This document shows positions 8,234 to 16,167 of a stretch of DNA of 64,000 bases, piece after piece (the first letter of the stretch is position 1; each line of letters begins with the position of its first letter). This stretch comes from Myceligenerans pegani. GTDB taxonomy: Bacteria; Actinomycetota; Actinomycetes; Actinomycetales; Cellulomonadaceae. The stretch lies in contig NZ_JADBGR010000109.1 in assembly GCF_014892515.1 (NCBI RefSeq), positions 157,001 to 221,000 of the forward strand, read 5' to 3'. The notes below the pieces were generated by a model, which saw only the letters and a program-made list of their open reading frames with translations, had not been told where the DNA came from and made no database searches. The position numbers and the translations under genes are program-made.

Positions 8234-9445
8234 CTATCCGAGGCCGAATGCTGTGGCAAGGGCGGCGAAGCGAGGGCCGCGTCGTCGTGTAGCACGGTCG
8301 AGGAGTTGACGCATGGTGCCGACTGCCAGTGGCTGTACTTGGGACCAATCCGGGGCGAGGCGGTGGGCGTGTTCGAGGTAGGCAATGGCGTTGTCATACT
8401 GTCGTGTTGCCACTGACGCGGACGCGAGGCGGATGGCATTTCCGGCTTCCCAGAAGGCGGGAAGCCGTCCGGGGGCCTGATGCAGGCCGGCGGCTCGCTG
8501 GAGTGCGGTTTCTGGGTCGCCTGTCTTGGTCAAGTGCTCGATCTCCTGGAGCGCGACAGCGCGCAGGCTGAAGATCCCGGCTTCGGAGACGACTTCAGTC
8601 ATGGTTCGGGTGGCGGCCGAGCGCGCCTCGGCAAGCAGGTCCGCTGCGCGGCCGGGCGCGTTGACACGGACGGCCGCTGTGGCTGCGTTGAACAGGAGAT
8701 TCCCGAACACGGTGGCCCGGATGGGTTCGTTGTCGAGCATGCGCGGCTGGATGGATTCGGCGGCTCGGGTGGCGACTCGCTCGGCCTCGACACCACGGCC
8801 TTGCCGCACGAGTGTCCAGGCGAGGTAGCGCAACGAGATCGCCTGCTGCAGTTCGGGCGCGTCGGAATGGCGGGCAGTGCTCAAGGAGCGCTCAGCGGCG
8901 CTCCAGGCGAGGTCTTCCTGTCCGAGCCGTCCCGCGATGCCTGCGGCGATGCGGTAGCAGGTGGCGAGCACGCGATGAGCCCGGGCCTTGTCGTCACCGA
9001 CCGCTGAATCGACGAGGCGCCGGGCGTCGTCGAGTACGACAGGAAGTGCATCGACGAGTTCGGTGTGCCGTCCGGCGACGTAGTGCTGCCAGGCCAGACT
9101 GGTCTGCCGTGCGGCACCGCCGATCGAGATGTCTTCAGCATCTGCGAACTCGTTGAGCCCGGGAATCTCTCTGGAACTGCTGATCGCCTGCCGGATGCGA
9201 GTGAGGGCCTGTGTATCCGCCACCGCGCGAGTTCGAGCGCTGTCCGGACCGGTCAGGAGGCGGATCGCGCTGACCTCGAGTGCTGCTGCGAGGCGATTGA
9301 GCGTCGCCGGCCGACACGAGGTCCGGGTTCCCCGCTCGATACGAGCAACCGTGTCGATGCCGACCCCGGCGCGAGCGGCCAGGTCTTCCTGGGAGATATC
9401 GCGGGCCTTGCGCAGCCGGGCCACGTTCTCCGCCAGGTAGGACAC
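8234..9445 (-). CDS. XRE-family regulator with C-terminal helical-repeat domain
   Basis: 403 residues from a GTG at 9445, placed 4 bases after the upstream Nudix stop, so the two genes are coupled. The frame also opens further upstream, but that part overlaps the Nudix gene. Residues 1-65 form an XRE-type helix-turn-helix (DISQEDLAARAGVGIDTVARIERG). The remaining ~330 residues are alpha-helical, alanine-rich and repeat-like, resembling TPR sensor tails of actinobacterial XRE regulators. This type usually controls neighbouring accessory or developmental genes. The inverted repeat at 9973-10001, in the divergent promoter upstream of its operon, is the obvious candidate binding site. Confidence 0.85.
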   Translation of the reverse strand: MSYLAENVARLRKARDISQEDLAARAGVGIDTVARIERGTRTSCRPATLNRLAAALEVSAIRLLTGPDSARTRAVADTQALTRIRQAISSSREIPGLNEFADAEDISIGGAARQTSLAWQHYVAGRHTELVDALPVVLDDARRLVDSAVGDDKARAHRVLATCYRIAAGIAGRLGQEDLAWSAAERSLSTARHSDAPELQQAISLRYLAWTLVRQGRGVEAERVATRAAESIQPRMLDNEPIRATVFGNLLFNAATAAVRVNAPGRAADLLAEARSAATRTMTEVVSEAGIFSLRAVALQEIEHLTKTGDPETALQRAAGLHQAPGRLPAFWEAGNAIRLASASVATRQYDNAIAYLEHAHRLAPDWSQVQPLAVGTMRQLLDRATRRRGPRFAALATAFGLG

Positions 9446-9449
9446 GTCG

Positions 9450-9944
9450 TCACCAGGAGGCCGGGGTACCGTCGTCGCACAGTACGGGGCCCGTGCCCTG
9501 TTCGACCGCGTGCAGCGCGGTCCGGACACGGCGGGCCAGGTCGGCGCTCATCTTGCCGGCCGCTTCGTCCAGAGCGTAGAGACCCACCGACACGATCTCC
9601 GGGTCGGTGAGATCGAGCCCGCCCAACTCTGCCTCGCTGATCCGGCCACCGTCGAACACCCACGCGATGCCCTCGGGCATCCCATCCGGTAGCGCCGAGA
9701 CGTGGTCGATGACCAACAGCGGCATCCGTGTCCGGACCAGCCCGAGTTCTTCGGACAGCTCCCGCGCCGCCGCGCGCCATGGCGCCTCGTCGTCATCGAC
9801 GACACCACCAGGGATGTCCCAGTGCGCCTTGTACGACGGCTCGATCAGCACCACGCGACCTGCATCGCCTCGCAGAAGCACACCGGCCGACATCCGCTTG
9901 CGCGGTAGCGAGGCCACGTACTCGTCGAACGGAAGCAGATCCAT
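9450..9944 (-). CDS. Nudix hydrolase
   Basis: 164 residues from ATG 9944. The Nudix box GGVVDDDEAPWRAAARELSEELGL is intact at about residues 48-71 (G, E, REL-type helix, SEELGL). The N-terminus (MDLLPFDEYVASLPRKRMSAG) matches actinobacterial Nudix proteins found beside regulators and kinases. It is the first gene of a minus-strand transcript that continues into the XRE regulator. Its start faces, across 160 bases, the plus-strand operon beginning at 10105, with a long inverted repeat between them. Confidence 0.85.
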   Translation of the reverse strand: MDLLPFDEYVASLPRKRMSAGVLLRGDAGRVVLIEPSYKAHWDIPGGVVDDDEAPWRAAARELSEELGLVRTRMPLLVIDHVSALPDGMPEGIAWVFDGGRISEAELGGLDLTDPEIVSVGLYALDEAAGKMSADLARRVRTALHAVEQGTGPVLCDDGTPASW

Positions 9945-9972
9945 GGACCGACCATATCCGGCGCCGCAGGAA

Positions 9973-10001
9973 GCGAACCATGCCTGAGTGGCATGGTTCG
10001 C
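9973..10001. promoter_or_regulatory. Long inverted-repeat operator in divergent promoter
   Basis: GCGAACCATGCC (9973-9984) and GGCATGGTTCGC (9990-10001) are perfect 12-base arms around a 5-base spacer. They lie 29 bases upstream of the minus-strand Nudix start and about 100 bases upstream of the plus-strand gene at 10105. A second smaller repeat, CGGTC-TGCC-GACCG, lies at 10043-10056. The geometry suits a dimeric regulator controlling both directions, most simply the XRE protein encoded at 8234-9445. Confidence 0.6.
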
Positions 10002-10104
10002 CAGAAGTCCATCGCCGAAAGATGCTCTTGGCACCCTGGGCTCGGTCTGCCGACCGGGAGAGCCTGTGGGGACAACGGCACGTCTACCGGCGAAGGGCAG
10101 AGTG

Positions 10105-10416
10105 ATGAACATCGCAAGCCACGACGAGATCGAGACACGCAGCGCCGAACTGCACAACGCGATCCGCGCCACCTCCCGGCTACTGCGTGAGACCGGCACA
10201 CATCTGATCGAGGTCGTCACGATCACGCGAGCCCGCCTCGGACTGCAGCCCCGACACCTTCGCGACGGCCAGTCCATCGCGCAAGAACTCGGTCTGGATC
10301 TACCCCTGGACCATCAGATGTTCGTTCCTGGGCACACGGTGTGGACCGGCGACCGCTACGGCCTGGAGGTCCAGGTCCGCGCAGAACTGCGCCGACCGGA
10401 CGGAGCTGCCCGATGA
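10105..10416 (+). CDS. Hypothetical protein (103 aa) coupled to HAD phosphatase
   Basis: ATG 10105 follows GAAGGGCAGAG. The product has an N-terminal charged helix (IETRSAELHNAIRATSRLL) and a mixed C-terminal half ending in beta-like segments (VWTGDRYGLEVQVRAEL). No family is recognised. Its stop overlaps the next start by ATGA at 10413, so it is translationally coupled to the HAD phosphatase and is the first gene of the plus-strand arm controlled by the divergent region. Small size and coupling suggest an accessory or binding partner. Confidence 0.7.
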   Translation: MNIASHDEIETRSAELHNAIRATSRLLRETGTHLIEVVTITRARLGLQPRHLRDGQSIAQELGLDLPLDHQMFVPGHTVWTGDRYGLEVQVRAELRRPDGAAR

Positions 10417-11627
10417 GCCCCGCGACTACCTTGACGACAGCGGACTCGGCAGCTTCCGACCAGGCCGTATGGGCCAAGATGCAGGTGGCCCTGGATGTGG
10501 ATGGGACTCTGACCGGTTCAGGTCGGACGGTGCCGGTCGAGACTGTTGAGATGCTGGAGTTGGTGCGTGCGGCCGGGCATGAGGTCGTGTTGGCGAGTGG
10601 GCGGAGTCTGGTCGGGCTGTTGCCGATCGCGCGGCAGTGCGGGCTGAGCGAGGGGTATGCGGTGTGTTCGAATGGTGCGGCGACCGTACGCCTGGACCCG
10701 GGGATGCCGTCGGGGTACGAGGTCATCGACGCGGCCACCTTCGACCCCGCCCCGCTGATCCAGCAGGCTCAGGCGCTGGTGTCCCGCGCCTTGGTCGCGG
10801 TGGAGAGTATCGGGGACCGGTGGAGAGTCAATCGCAAGTTCGGCCCCGGACTGCTCAACGGCCCCCAGTCCGTGGTCACCAACAACGACCTGACCGGGGA
10901 GGCGACCACGCGGGTCGCGCTCCATGCGCCCGGGATCGGCGAACACGCCGGCGTATTGGCGTCGTTGACTCGGCTGACGGTCACGCCTGCCGGGCCCGAC
11001 TGGTGTGATGCGACGTCTTCCACGGTTTCCAAGGCCACAGCCATCGAGGCGGTACGCCGCCTGCTCGACATCCCCCAGAGCGCGACGATCGCGGTCGGCG
11101 ACGGCCACAACGACGCGCCGCTGCTGCAGTGGGCCGCCCGCGGCGTCGCGATGCGACATGCACCCGAGGCCGTGCGCGCGGTAGCCGACGAGGTCACCGG
11201 GTCCATCGACGTCAACGGGGTAGTGGATGTCCTACGCTCCCTCGTCCCGGCCACAGCGTTGCGGTCCGGGCTCACGCCCCTGGCCGCGCAACTCGATGCC
11301 GCGGTCACCACCGCCACCAGCCGCACCCCGGGTGCGGTCGTGACGGTACGGGTCTGGCACGACACCCACTCGGACACCGACCTGGCCGGTGCCGAGCTCT
11401 GGACCCGCCTACCCGGCACAACAGACGGGGCCCGGCACGCCCCACTCCCGGCCGCACGAGGCGCCACCATGCGCGACATCGAACACGCCGTCACCGACGC
11501 GGGCCTGACCTTCCCCCGCGGCCAGGTCGGAAGACGCCGCGCGCACTGGCACTCCACACTCGCCGTCACCGGACGACACTCCCACCGCCCCCCAGGGTTC
11601 GGGCTCCCCGTCACTCCGCCTTCCTGA
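10413..11627 (+). CDS. HAD-superfamily (IIB, Cof-like) phosphatase
   Basis: 404 residues from ATG 10413, overlapping the previous stop. HAD motif I is VALDVDGTLTG near residue 30, motif II is VLASGR near 63, motif III involves the STVSKATAIEAV lysine segment, and motif IV is VGDGHNDAPLL near 230. The cap is of the IIB type, as in sugar and nucleotide phosphatases. About 120 additional C-terminal residues (from about 285) are not part of the HAD core and contain short beta-like and His/Arg-rich stretches. Codon choice here uses more T-ending codons and TTG than neighbouring housekeeping-like genes, compatible with transferred DNA. Confidence 0.85.
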   Translation: MSPATTLTTADSAASDQAVWAKMQVALDVDGTLTGSGRTVPVETVEMLELVRAAGHEVVLASGRSLVGLLPIARQCGLSEGYAVCSNGAATVRLDPGMPSGYEVIDAATFDPAPLIQQAQALVSRALVAVESIGDRWRVNRKFGPGLLNGPQSVVTNNDLTGEATTRVALHAPGIGEHAGVLASLTRLTVTPAGPDWCDATSSTVSKATAIEAVRRLLDIPQSATIAVGDGHNDAPLLQWAARGVAMRHAPEAVRAVADEVTGSIDVNGVVDVLRSLVPATALRSGLTPLAAQLDAAVTTATSRTPGAVVTVRVWHDTHSDTDLAGAELWTRLPGTTDGARHAPLPAARGATMRDIEHAVTDAGLTFPRGQVGRRRAHWHSTLAVTGRHSHRPPGFGLPVTPPS

Positions 11628-11640
11628 CACCACTCGACTT

Positions 11641-11771
11641 GCGGCCGGGCGCGCACCCCCAGGAAGTCCCTTCGCTTCCTGCACCTCCTTGCACAACGCC
11701 CGGCCGCACGCCCGCCCACCCCGGGCGGGCACCACAGAGGGGCCGGGACCGACGCCCCTCGGTCCCGGCCC
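11641..11771 (+). promoter_or_regulatory. Highly structured leader/terminator region
   Basis: Three strong hairpins are packed into 131 bases between the HAD gene and the next gene. GCGGCCGGGCG (11641-11651) pairs perfectly with CGCCCGGCCGC (11697-11707), and AGGAAG/CTTCCT (11661-11680) is nested inside. CCCGCCC/GGGCGGG lies at 11711-11729. GGGCCGGGACCGA (11740-11752) pairs perfectly with TCGGTCCCGGCCC (11759-11771). The loop of the first contains CACCTCCTT (11682-11690), complementary to a Shine-Dalgarno sequence. This could be a terminator cluster for the HAD transcript or a regulated leader for the gene at 11810. Confidence 0.55.
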
Positions 11772-11809
11772 GCACCTCGATCAAGCACCGAGAGAACTTG
11801 GAGGAAATG

Positions 11810-12268
11810 ATGGCCACCATCACCGAGCACACCCTGCGTGAAGGCCGAGAGCTGATCGACCACGAGTTGTTCCAGAGGCTCGCCGACCGCGTCGCCAAGG
11901 AGCACGGCCACGGGACGGCGCTGGCCGAGCGGATCGTGGACCAGGCGCTGGCGTTCCTGGCCGTGTCCGCCACCACCGACGAGGCTCTGTCCCCGTCGCC
12001 GCTGGTGGACCACGGCTGGCACGAGTTCATCCTGCACACCATCGACTACGCCCGTTTCTGCGATCAGATCGCCGGACGGTTCCTGCACCACGTGCCCACC
12101 GACCCCGCGGACCCGAACACCACCGGGGAGGCTGCCCACGACACGCTGACACGCACCGTCGACGCCATCAGCGCGGCCGGGTTCTACGTTGACACCGAAC
12201 TGTGGCCCACCGGCAACCACGTCGAATGCTCACAGTGCCACCAGGGCTGCACCAGCTCACCCACCTGA
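11810..12268 (+). CDS. Glycine-rich-domain-like (GRDP-like) protein
   Basis: 152 residues. Two ATGs follow in tandem; the second (11810) sits at proper spacing from GGAGG at 11800 and is preferred. The core VDHGWHEFILHTIDYARFC followed by RFLHHVPT resembles the WHxFIxHT segment of the glycine-rich-domain-containing (DUF1399-like) family; its biochemical role is not established. The C-terminus carries a Cys cluster (CSQCHQGC) that could bind metal. It lies between a HAD phosphatase and an APH-type kinase, behind the structured region at 11641-11771. Confidence 0.65.
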   Translation: MATITEHTLREGRELIDHELFQRLADRVAKEHGHGTALAERIVDQALAFLAVSATTDEALSPSPLVDHGWHEFILHTIDYARFCDQIAGRFLHHVPTDPADPNTTGEAAHDTLTRTVDAISAAGFYVDTELWPTGNHVECSQCHQGCTSSPT

Positions 12269-12305
12269 CGCGAGACCCTCGTCTGATCCGATCGGAGAGA
12301 CCCAC

Positions 12306-13205
12306 ATGAGCCGCTGGTCGTGGCACGACCTGCCCGAGGCCGTACGCCGAGCCGTCGAAGCCGAGTGCGGGACCGTGCTGCACACGACCGCGCCGGAAGC
12401 GGGCCGCAACAGCATGTTCGCCGCCGTTCTCGACACCTCAGGCGGGCCGGTGTTCTGCAAGGGTGTCCGGCTCGACGACCAGCAGGCACGCGCCCACCGG
12501 CATGAGATCCACGTCAACCAGCGGCTGCGGGAGATCACGGCCCATGTGCCGCGCCTGCTGTGGACAGTGGAGACCGACCACTGGCTGCTGGCCGGGTACA
12601 CCTTCGTGCCCGGCCGGCACGCCGATCTGAGCCCCGGATCACCCGACATCCCCGCCGTCGCCGGCCTCATCTCCCACCTCGCCGAGGAACTCACCCCCGG
12701 TCCCGTCCCGGACGTGGCCCCGCTCGCGAGGAAGCACCAGCGGTTCGCGGGCTGGGAATGGCTTGCCGACCGGCACGCCGACGCGCTCGACCCATGGGAG
12801 AAACAGCACCTCGACCGGCTCATCCGGGCCGACCTCGGCATCACCGAAGCCCTGGACGGACACAGCCTCGTCCACGGCGACGTGCACGAACTGAACCTCA
12901 TGGTCACCGACGGGCAGGCGAGCCTGGTCGACTGGGCCTGGGCACGGACCGGACCGGCATGGGTCGACGCCACGCTCCTGACCATCCGGCTCATCGCGGC
13001 CGGCCACGACCCGGCCGACGCCGGACAGCTCGTCGTCACCACGTGGGGGATGCGGCAGCCCGACACAAGCGCAGCTGCGGTCACCACCTTCGCCGCCTCC
13101 ACCTACGGCATGTGGCGCCGCCTCGCCGTCGAACACCCCAGCCCCCACCGCGATGGACCCGTCCAGGCCGCACGTACCTGGACCCAACACCGCATCACTA
13201 CCTGA
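12306..13205 (+). CDS. Aminoglycoside-phosphotransferase-family kinase
   Basis: 299 residues from ATG 12306 behind GGAGAG. The APH/choline-kinase fold is shown by an N-lobe lysine in VFCKGVRL, a catalytic loop LVHGDVHELNLMV near residue 193 (HGDxHxxN), and the metal-binding VDWAWA near 213 in place of the usual IDWE. Such kinases phosphorylate aminoglycosides, amino alcohols, sugars or nucleosides. In this block it is the only kinase among several phosphoester hydrolases, so it probably makes or recycles the phosphorylated compound they use rather than giving drug resistance. Confidence 0.85.
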   Translation: MSRWSWHDLPEAVRRAVEAECGTVLHTTAPEAGRNSMFAAVLDTSGGPVFCKGVRLDDQQARAHRHEIHVNQRLREITAHVPRLLWTVETDHWLLAGYTFVPGRHADLSPGSPDIPAVAGLISHLAEELTPGPVPDVAPLARKHQRFAGWEWLADRHADALDPWEKQHLDRLIRADLGITEALDGHSLVHGDVHELNLMVTDGQASLVDWAWARTGPAWVDATLLTIRLIAAGHDPADAGQLVVTTWGMRQPDTSAAAVTTFAASTYGMWRRLAVEHPSPHRDGPVQAARTWTQHRITT

Positions 13206-13331
13206 CGGGCCGCACCATCAACGACCACAACCGCCGCGACGGCTCGCCAACGAGGTCCCCGGTCGCGGCCCACCGCCATCGATCCAGCACGTATCCCCTG
13301 AGAGCGAGAGGAGAGAGCCCGTCAGAGGCTC

Positions 13332-13865
13332 ATGCTCATGCGACTCAACCGCTTCAAACCATGGCTGTGGCCCGTCATCGATGCGAACCTACCCGAGGGC
13401 GTCGAACGCTTGGACTGGGGCGAGACCGGCATCGGCAAGGACCCGGGCGTGGGAGAGCACACCGACGGGATCGTGTTGCGCTCACCTGCGGGCGGCGTGA
13501 TGTACATGAGCGTGACCAACGCCAACTTCAAATCCAGCGGTGACAGCTACGACGAGCCAGAGCGGATCGTCGAGGGCAACCCGCCCGAGCCGGCCGCGCC
13601 CATCGACCTCAAGGTCTCCGCGGACGGTCGGATCCGCATGGCGGACCTGGAGGAATGGCTCATGGTGGTCCTGAACAACGCCGGCAACAAGGAGATGGAC
13701 CGCGTCGAGCGGCTGTCCACCCGCGAGGCCATGTATCAGCCACAGTTCGGGTTCTGCGTCTACTGGCACAGCCTGGAACGCACCTACTCCACGCCGTTCT
13801 ACACCCTCCAGTCCGGCCAGCGCCGGACCGAGGAGTCCAGATTCAAGATCTCTGAGGCGTTCTGA
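13332..13865 (+). CDS. Hypothetical protein (177 aa)
   Basis: Likely start ATG 13332 or the in-frame ATG at 13338, behind AGAGGCT with a stronger purine-rich stretch further upstream. The protein is soluble, with balanced composition, conserved-looking aromatic clusters (LNRFKPWLWPVIDANLP, FGFCVYWHSLERTY) and no transmembrane segment. I do not recognise a family. It ends TGATG, overlapping the start of the next tiny gene, so the two are coupled and belong to the same plus-strand transcript as the kinase. Confidence 0.75.
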   Translation: MLMRLNRFKPWLWPVIDANLPEGVERLDWGETGIGKDPGVGEHTDGIVLRSPAGGVMYMSVTNANFKSSGDSYDEPERIVEGNPPEPAAPIDLKVSADGRIRMADLEEWLMVVLNNAGNKEMDRVERLSTREAMYQPQFGFCVYWHSLERTYSTPFYTLQSGQRRTEESRFKISEAF

Positions 13866-13996
13866 TGAGCAAGTCCACCAAGTGCCCGTCCTGCGGACAG
13901 CGGGTCGGCGTCGTCAACGGCGTGACCGCCATGCACCAGAAGAAGGGCAGCGGATCGGAGACCTGGCCCGGATCCGGCAAGCCCGCCCGACACTGA
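13865..13996 (+). CDS. 43-residue Cys-containing small protein (half zinc ribbon)
   Basis: ATG 13865 overlaps the stop of the previous gene (TGATG). The 43-residue product begins MSKSTKCPSCGQRVG, with one CPxC knuckle of zinc-ribbon type, a central MHQKK and a basic C-terminus ending RH. With one CxxC and two histidines it could bind zinc as a monomer or dimer. Translational coupling and codon quality support it as a real gene although it is very short. It closes the plus-strand block; a convergent gene follows after 90 bases with no clear terminator. Confidence 0.65.
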   Translation: MSKSTKCPSCGQRVGVVNGVTAMHQKKGSGSETWPGSGKPARH

Positions 13997-14086
13997 CAAC
14001 AGCGTCGCCAACTGCCTCCGCTCACCACGTTGAGCTTGAAGCAGTTCCACATCGACGTCTCAGCCGCTGATGACAACGACTTCCCG

Positions 14087-15973
14087 TCAGAGGAGCGCCA
14101 GCGGGGCGGTGGCCAGGTGGTAGCGCATGGCGAAGCCGACGACCAGGGTCGCCCCGAGCGCGGCGAGCGTGTAGTGGACGCGGCGTCCACGACCCCACCA
14201 GTCGCGAATCCAGCCGAGGACGGCTGCGCAGACCATACCGAGGCTCGTCACGACCGCGAGCGCGAGCGGGATCGCGGCGAGTTCGATGTCCTGGCGGCCC
14301 TCGAGGACGCGGACCATGAACCGCTCGGGGTCGGCAAGCAGCAGGCTCATCGCCACGACGAACGCCGTGACCAGGAGACCGGTGGCCCCAGCCAGGATCT
14401 CGGCGATGCGCTCACCGTGGGATCGCCGGAGTGGTCGTCTTGCGCGCCGCCGGCGGACCGCCGCTCCCAACGGCCACACGATCAGGCTCGCGAGCAGCAT
14501 GAAGCCCGCCATCGCCAGGACGAGATGCAGCCACACCTGCTCGTGCCAGGCGAGCTTCGTGTGCGCCTCGTGACCGTCGTAGAGCATGAGGCGCCCGTCG
14601 CTCTCGCCGAACGCGATGAGCCGCGAGCCACCGCGCTCCTGGTACAGGCCCTCGCCCACGGGCCGCCAGTCCTGTTCGGCGGCACCGGGGTCGGTGGTGA
14701 GCCCGATCGTCGTGAGCGACCCGTCGGGCTTCACCGCGACATCGACGCCGGTGCCGAGCGCGAGGAACAGGCCGGAGTAGTCGCTGTAGTTCATGCGGGT
14801 CGTGCCATAGCTGCCGGATTCGGCCGCCGCGGCAGTGTCCGGCGTTTCCGTGCCGGACGGACCGTCCGCGCTCGTGCTCTTTCCCAGGAGGAGATCGAGG
14901 ATGCGATCGGTGGCGAGCTCGGCGGAGGCGGCTCCGTCGCGGGTGCCGTCACCGTTGAAGACGACGAACACGCCCCGGTCGTGGCCTGGCACGAGCGTCA
15001 TGAGACTGTGCGATCCCGGCCCGTCACCGCCGTGGACGAGCATGCGGGTCTTCCCGCGGTAGTCCTCGCGGAGTCCGAGGGCCGAGCCCGGCAGCCGCGG
15101 ATCGTGCCGGAACTGCGTGTGGTGCATCTCGGACTTCGCATCCGGAGTGAGCACCGGGTCGCCTTCGCCGAGCTGGAACCTCATGAACAAGCCCATGTCC
15201 GCGGCGGTCGAGACGAGGCCTCCGGCCGGAGACAGGGGCTCCCCTTCGCGCGGGAGTGCGCGACCGTCCTGGCCGTGGAGCGTGGCCAGGAAGGGAACAG
15301 GATCACGGGCGAGCAGGGAGGTGGAGTCCATACCGAGCGGCGCGAGCAGCCGCGTCGAAAGGACCTCCGCGAAGTCGACGCCGAGCGCATCCGCCGCGAC
15401 CAGACCCGCCAGCGCGAAGCCGTCGTTCGAATAGGCGGCGAGTTCTCCCGGCGGCCGCAGCCGCGCGGGCAGACGGTCGCGCAGCACGGCGGTGAGGCCG
15501 CCGTCGCTCGCGGCCAGGTTCCCGATGACCCGTTCCTCGAATCCGGCGGTGTGGGTCAGCAGGTGCCGCAGGGTGATCGGCCGGCCGGGGTAGGTGTCGG
15601 GTACCTCGACCTCGCGGAGGTAGTCGTTGACGTCGGTGTCCAGGTCGAGCAACCCTTCGTCGACGAGCGTCATGACGGCGGTCGCGGTGAACACCTTGGT
15701 CACGGAGTCGATGGGGAACCGCGTCTGCTCGGGGTCGACGGCGTCGCCGCTCGTCGCGTCACTGACGCCGAGGCCATGGGTCTCCACCTTCCCGTCGGCG
15801 ACCACCGCCACGGCGGCTCCGGGCAGCCCATGGTCCTCCATGACCTCGGCGACCACTTGCTCGATCCCGGTATCCCTCTGGGCCGCGGCGGGTGCCGCCA
15901 ACTGTGTCGCGACGATTCCTGAGGTGACCACGGCGACGGCCACGCGCCGGCATTCGGCAGCTGGGATGCGCAT
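14087..15973 (-). CDS. Membrane-anchored serine hydrolase (class C beta-lactamase/AmpH-like)
   Basis: 628 residues from ATG 15973 behind GAAGGAG; the frame opens further upstream, but this start gives a signal peptide ending AAPAAAQR. The extracellular part is a beta-lactamase/DD-peptidase fold with the SxxK motif SVTK near residue 90, YSN near 181 and an HGGDGPGS motif in place of the KTG triad. After about residue 490 come four to five predicted transmembrane helices (WLHLVLAMAGFMLLASLIVWPLG and later ones). Such proteins hydrolyse or edit peptidoglycan peptides or esters; the substrate is not determinable here. Confidence 0.85.
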   Translation of the reverse strand: MRIPAAECRRVAVAVVTSGIVATQLAAPAAAQRDTGIEQVVAEVMEDHGLPGAAVAVVADGKVETHGLGVSDATSGDAVDPEQTRFPIDSVTKVFTATAVMTLVDEGLLDLDTDVNDYLREVEVPDTYPGRPITLRHLLTHTAGFEERVIGNLAASDGGLTAVLRDRLPARLRPPGELAAYSNDGFALAGLVAADALGVDFAEVLSTRLLAPLGMDSTSLLARDPVPFLATLHGQDGRALPREGEPLSPAGGLVSTAADMGLFMRFQLGEGDPVLTPDAKSEMHHTQFRHDPRLPGSALGLREDYRGKTRMLVHGGDGPGSHSLMTLVPGHDRGVFVVFNGDGTRDGAASAELATDRILDLLLGKSTSADGPSGTETPDTAAAAESGSYGTTRMNYSDYSGLFLALGTGVDVAVKPDGSLTTIGLTTDPGAAEQDWRPVGEGLYQERGGSRLIAFGESDGRLMLYDGHEAHTKLAWHEQVWLHLVLAMAGFMLLASLIVWPLGAAVRRRRARRPLRRSHGERIAEILAGATGLLVTAFVVAMSLLLADPERFMVRVLEGRQDIELAAIPLALAVVTSLGMVCAAVLGWIRDWWGRGRRVHYTLAALGATLVVGFAMRYHLATAPLALL

Positions 15974-16067
15974 CCTTGTGCTCCTTCGGGCTTGGTGCGC
16001 GGTAACGCCGCTCAAGCTATTGCGCGGCGGAGCTCGCCGATATGAGGTGTACAGGCGTATTCGTGGT

Positions 16068-16079
16068 GGGGAATTCCCC
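16068..16079. promoter_or_regulatory. Palindrome in divergent promoter region
   Basis: GGGGAATTCCCC is a perfect 12-base palindrome, 95 bases upstream of the serine hydrolase start and 88 bases upstream of the PLC-like gene. It is the most regular element in the 194-base divergent gap. It may be an operator; nothing else supports a specific regulator. Confidence 0.3.
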
Positions 16080-16167
16080 CGTCGTGCAGATTTCCCTTAC
16101 TGACATGGGCCGACAGGTCTGCTGGGATGGGCACCGAGCGATCCCGTGACCTCGAGGAAGGTTCCCG

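Noticed and set aside
12306-13205. Aminoglycoside resistance gene
   Set aside because: The protein has the APH fold, but the family is broad and the context is small-molecule phosphate metabolism. Nothing in the sequence indicates drug specificity.
12560-13543. 327-codon plus-strand frame overlapping the APH-type kinase
   Set aside because: Arg/Pro-rich frame-shifted shadow of the kinase gene continuing into the next gene, with no start signal.
5658-13996. Prophage or integrative element as explanation of the accessory block
   Set aside because: No integrase, recombinase, transposase, structural phage gene, tRNA-type attachment site or flanking direct repeat was seen, so only an accessory block is claimed.
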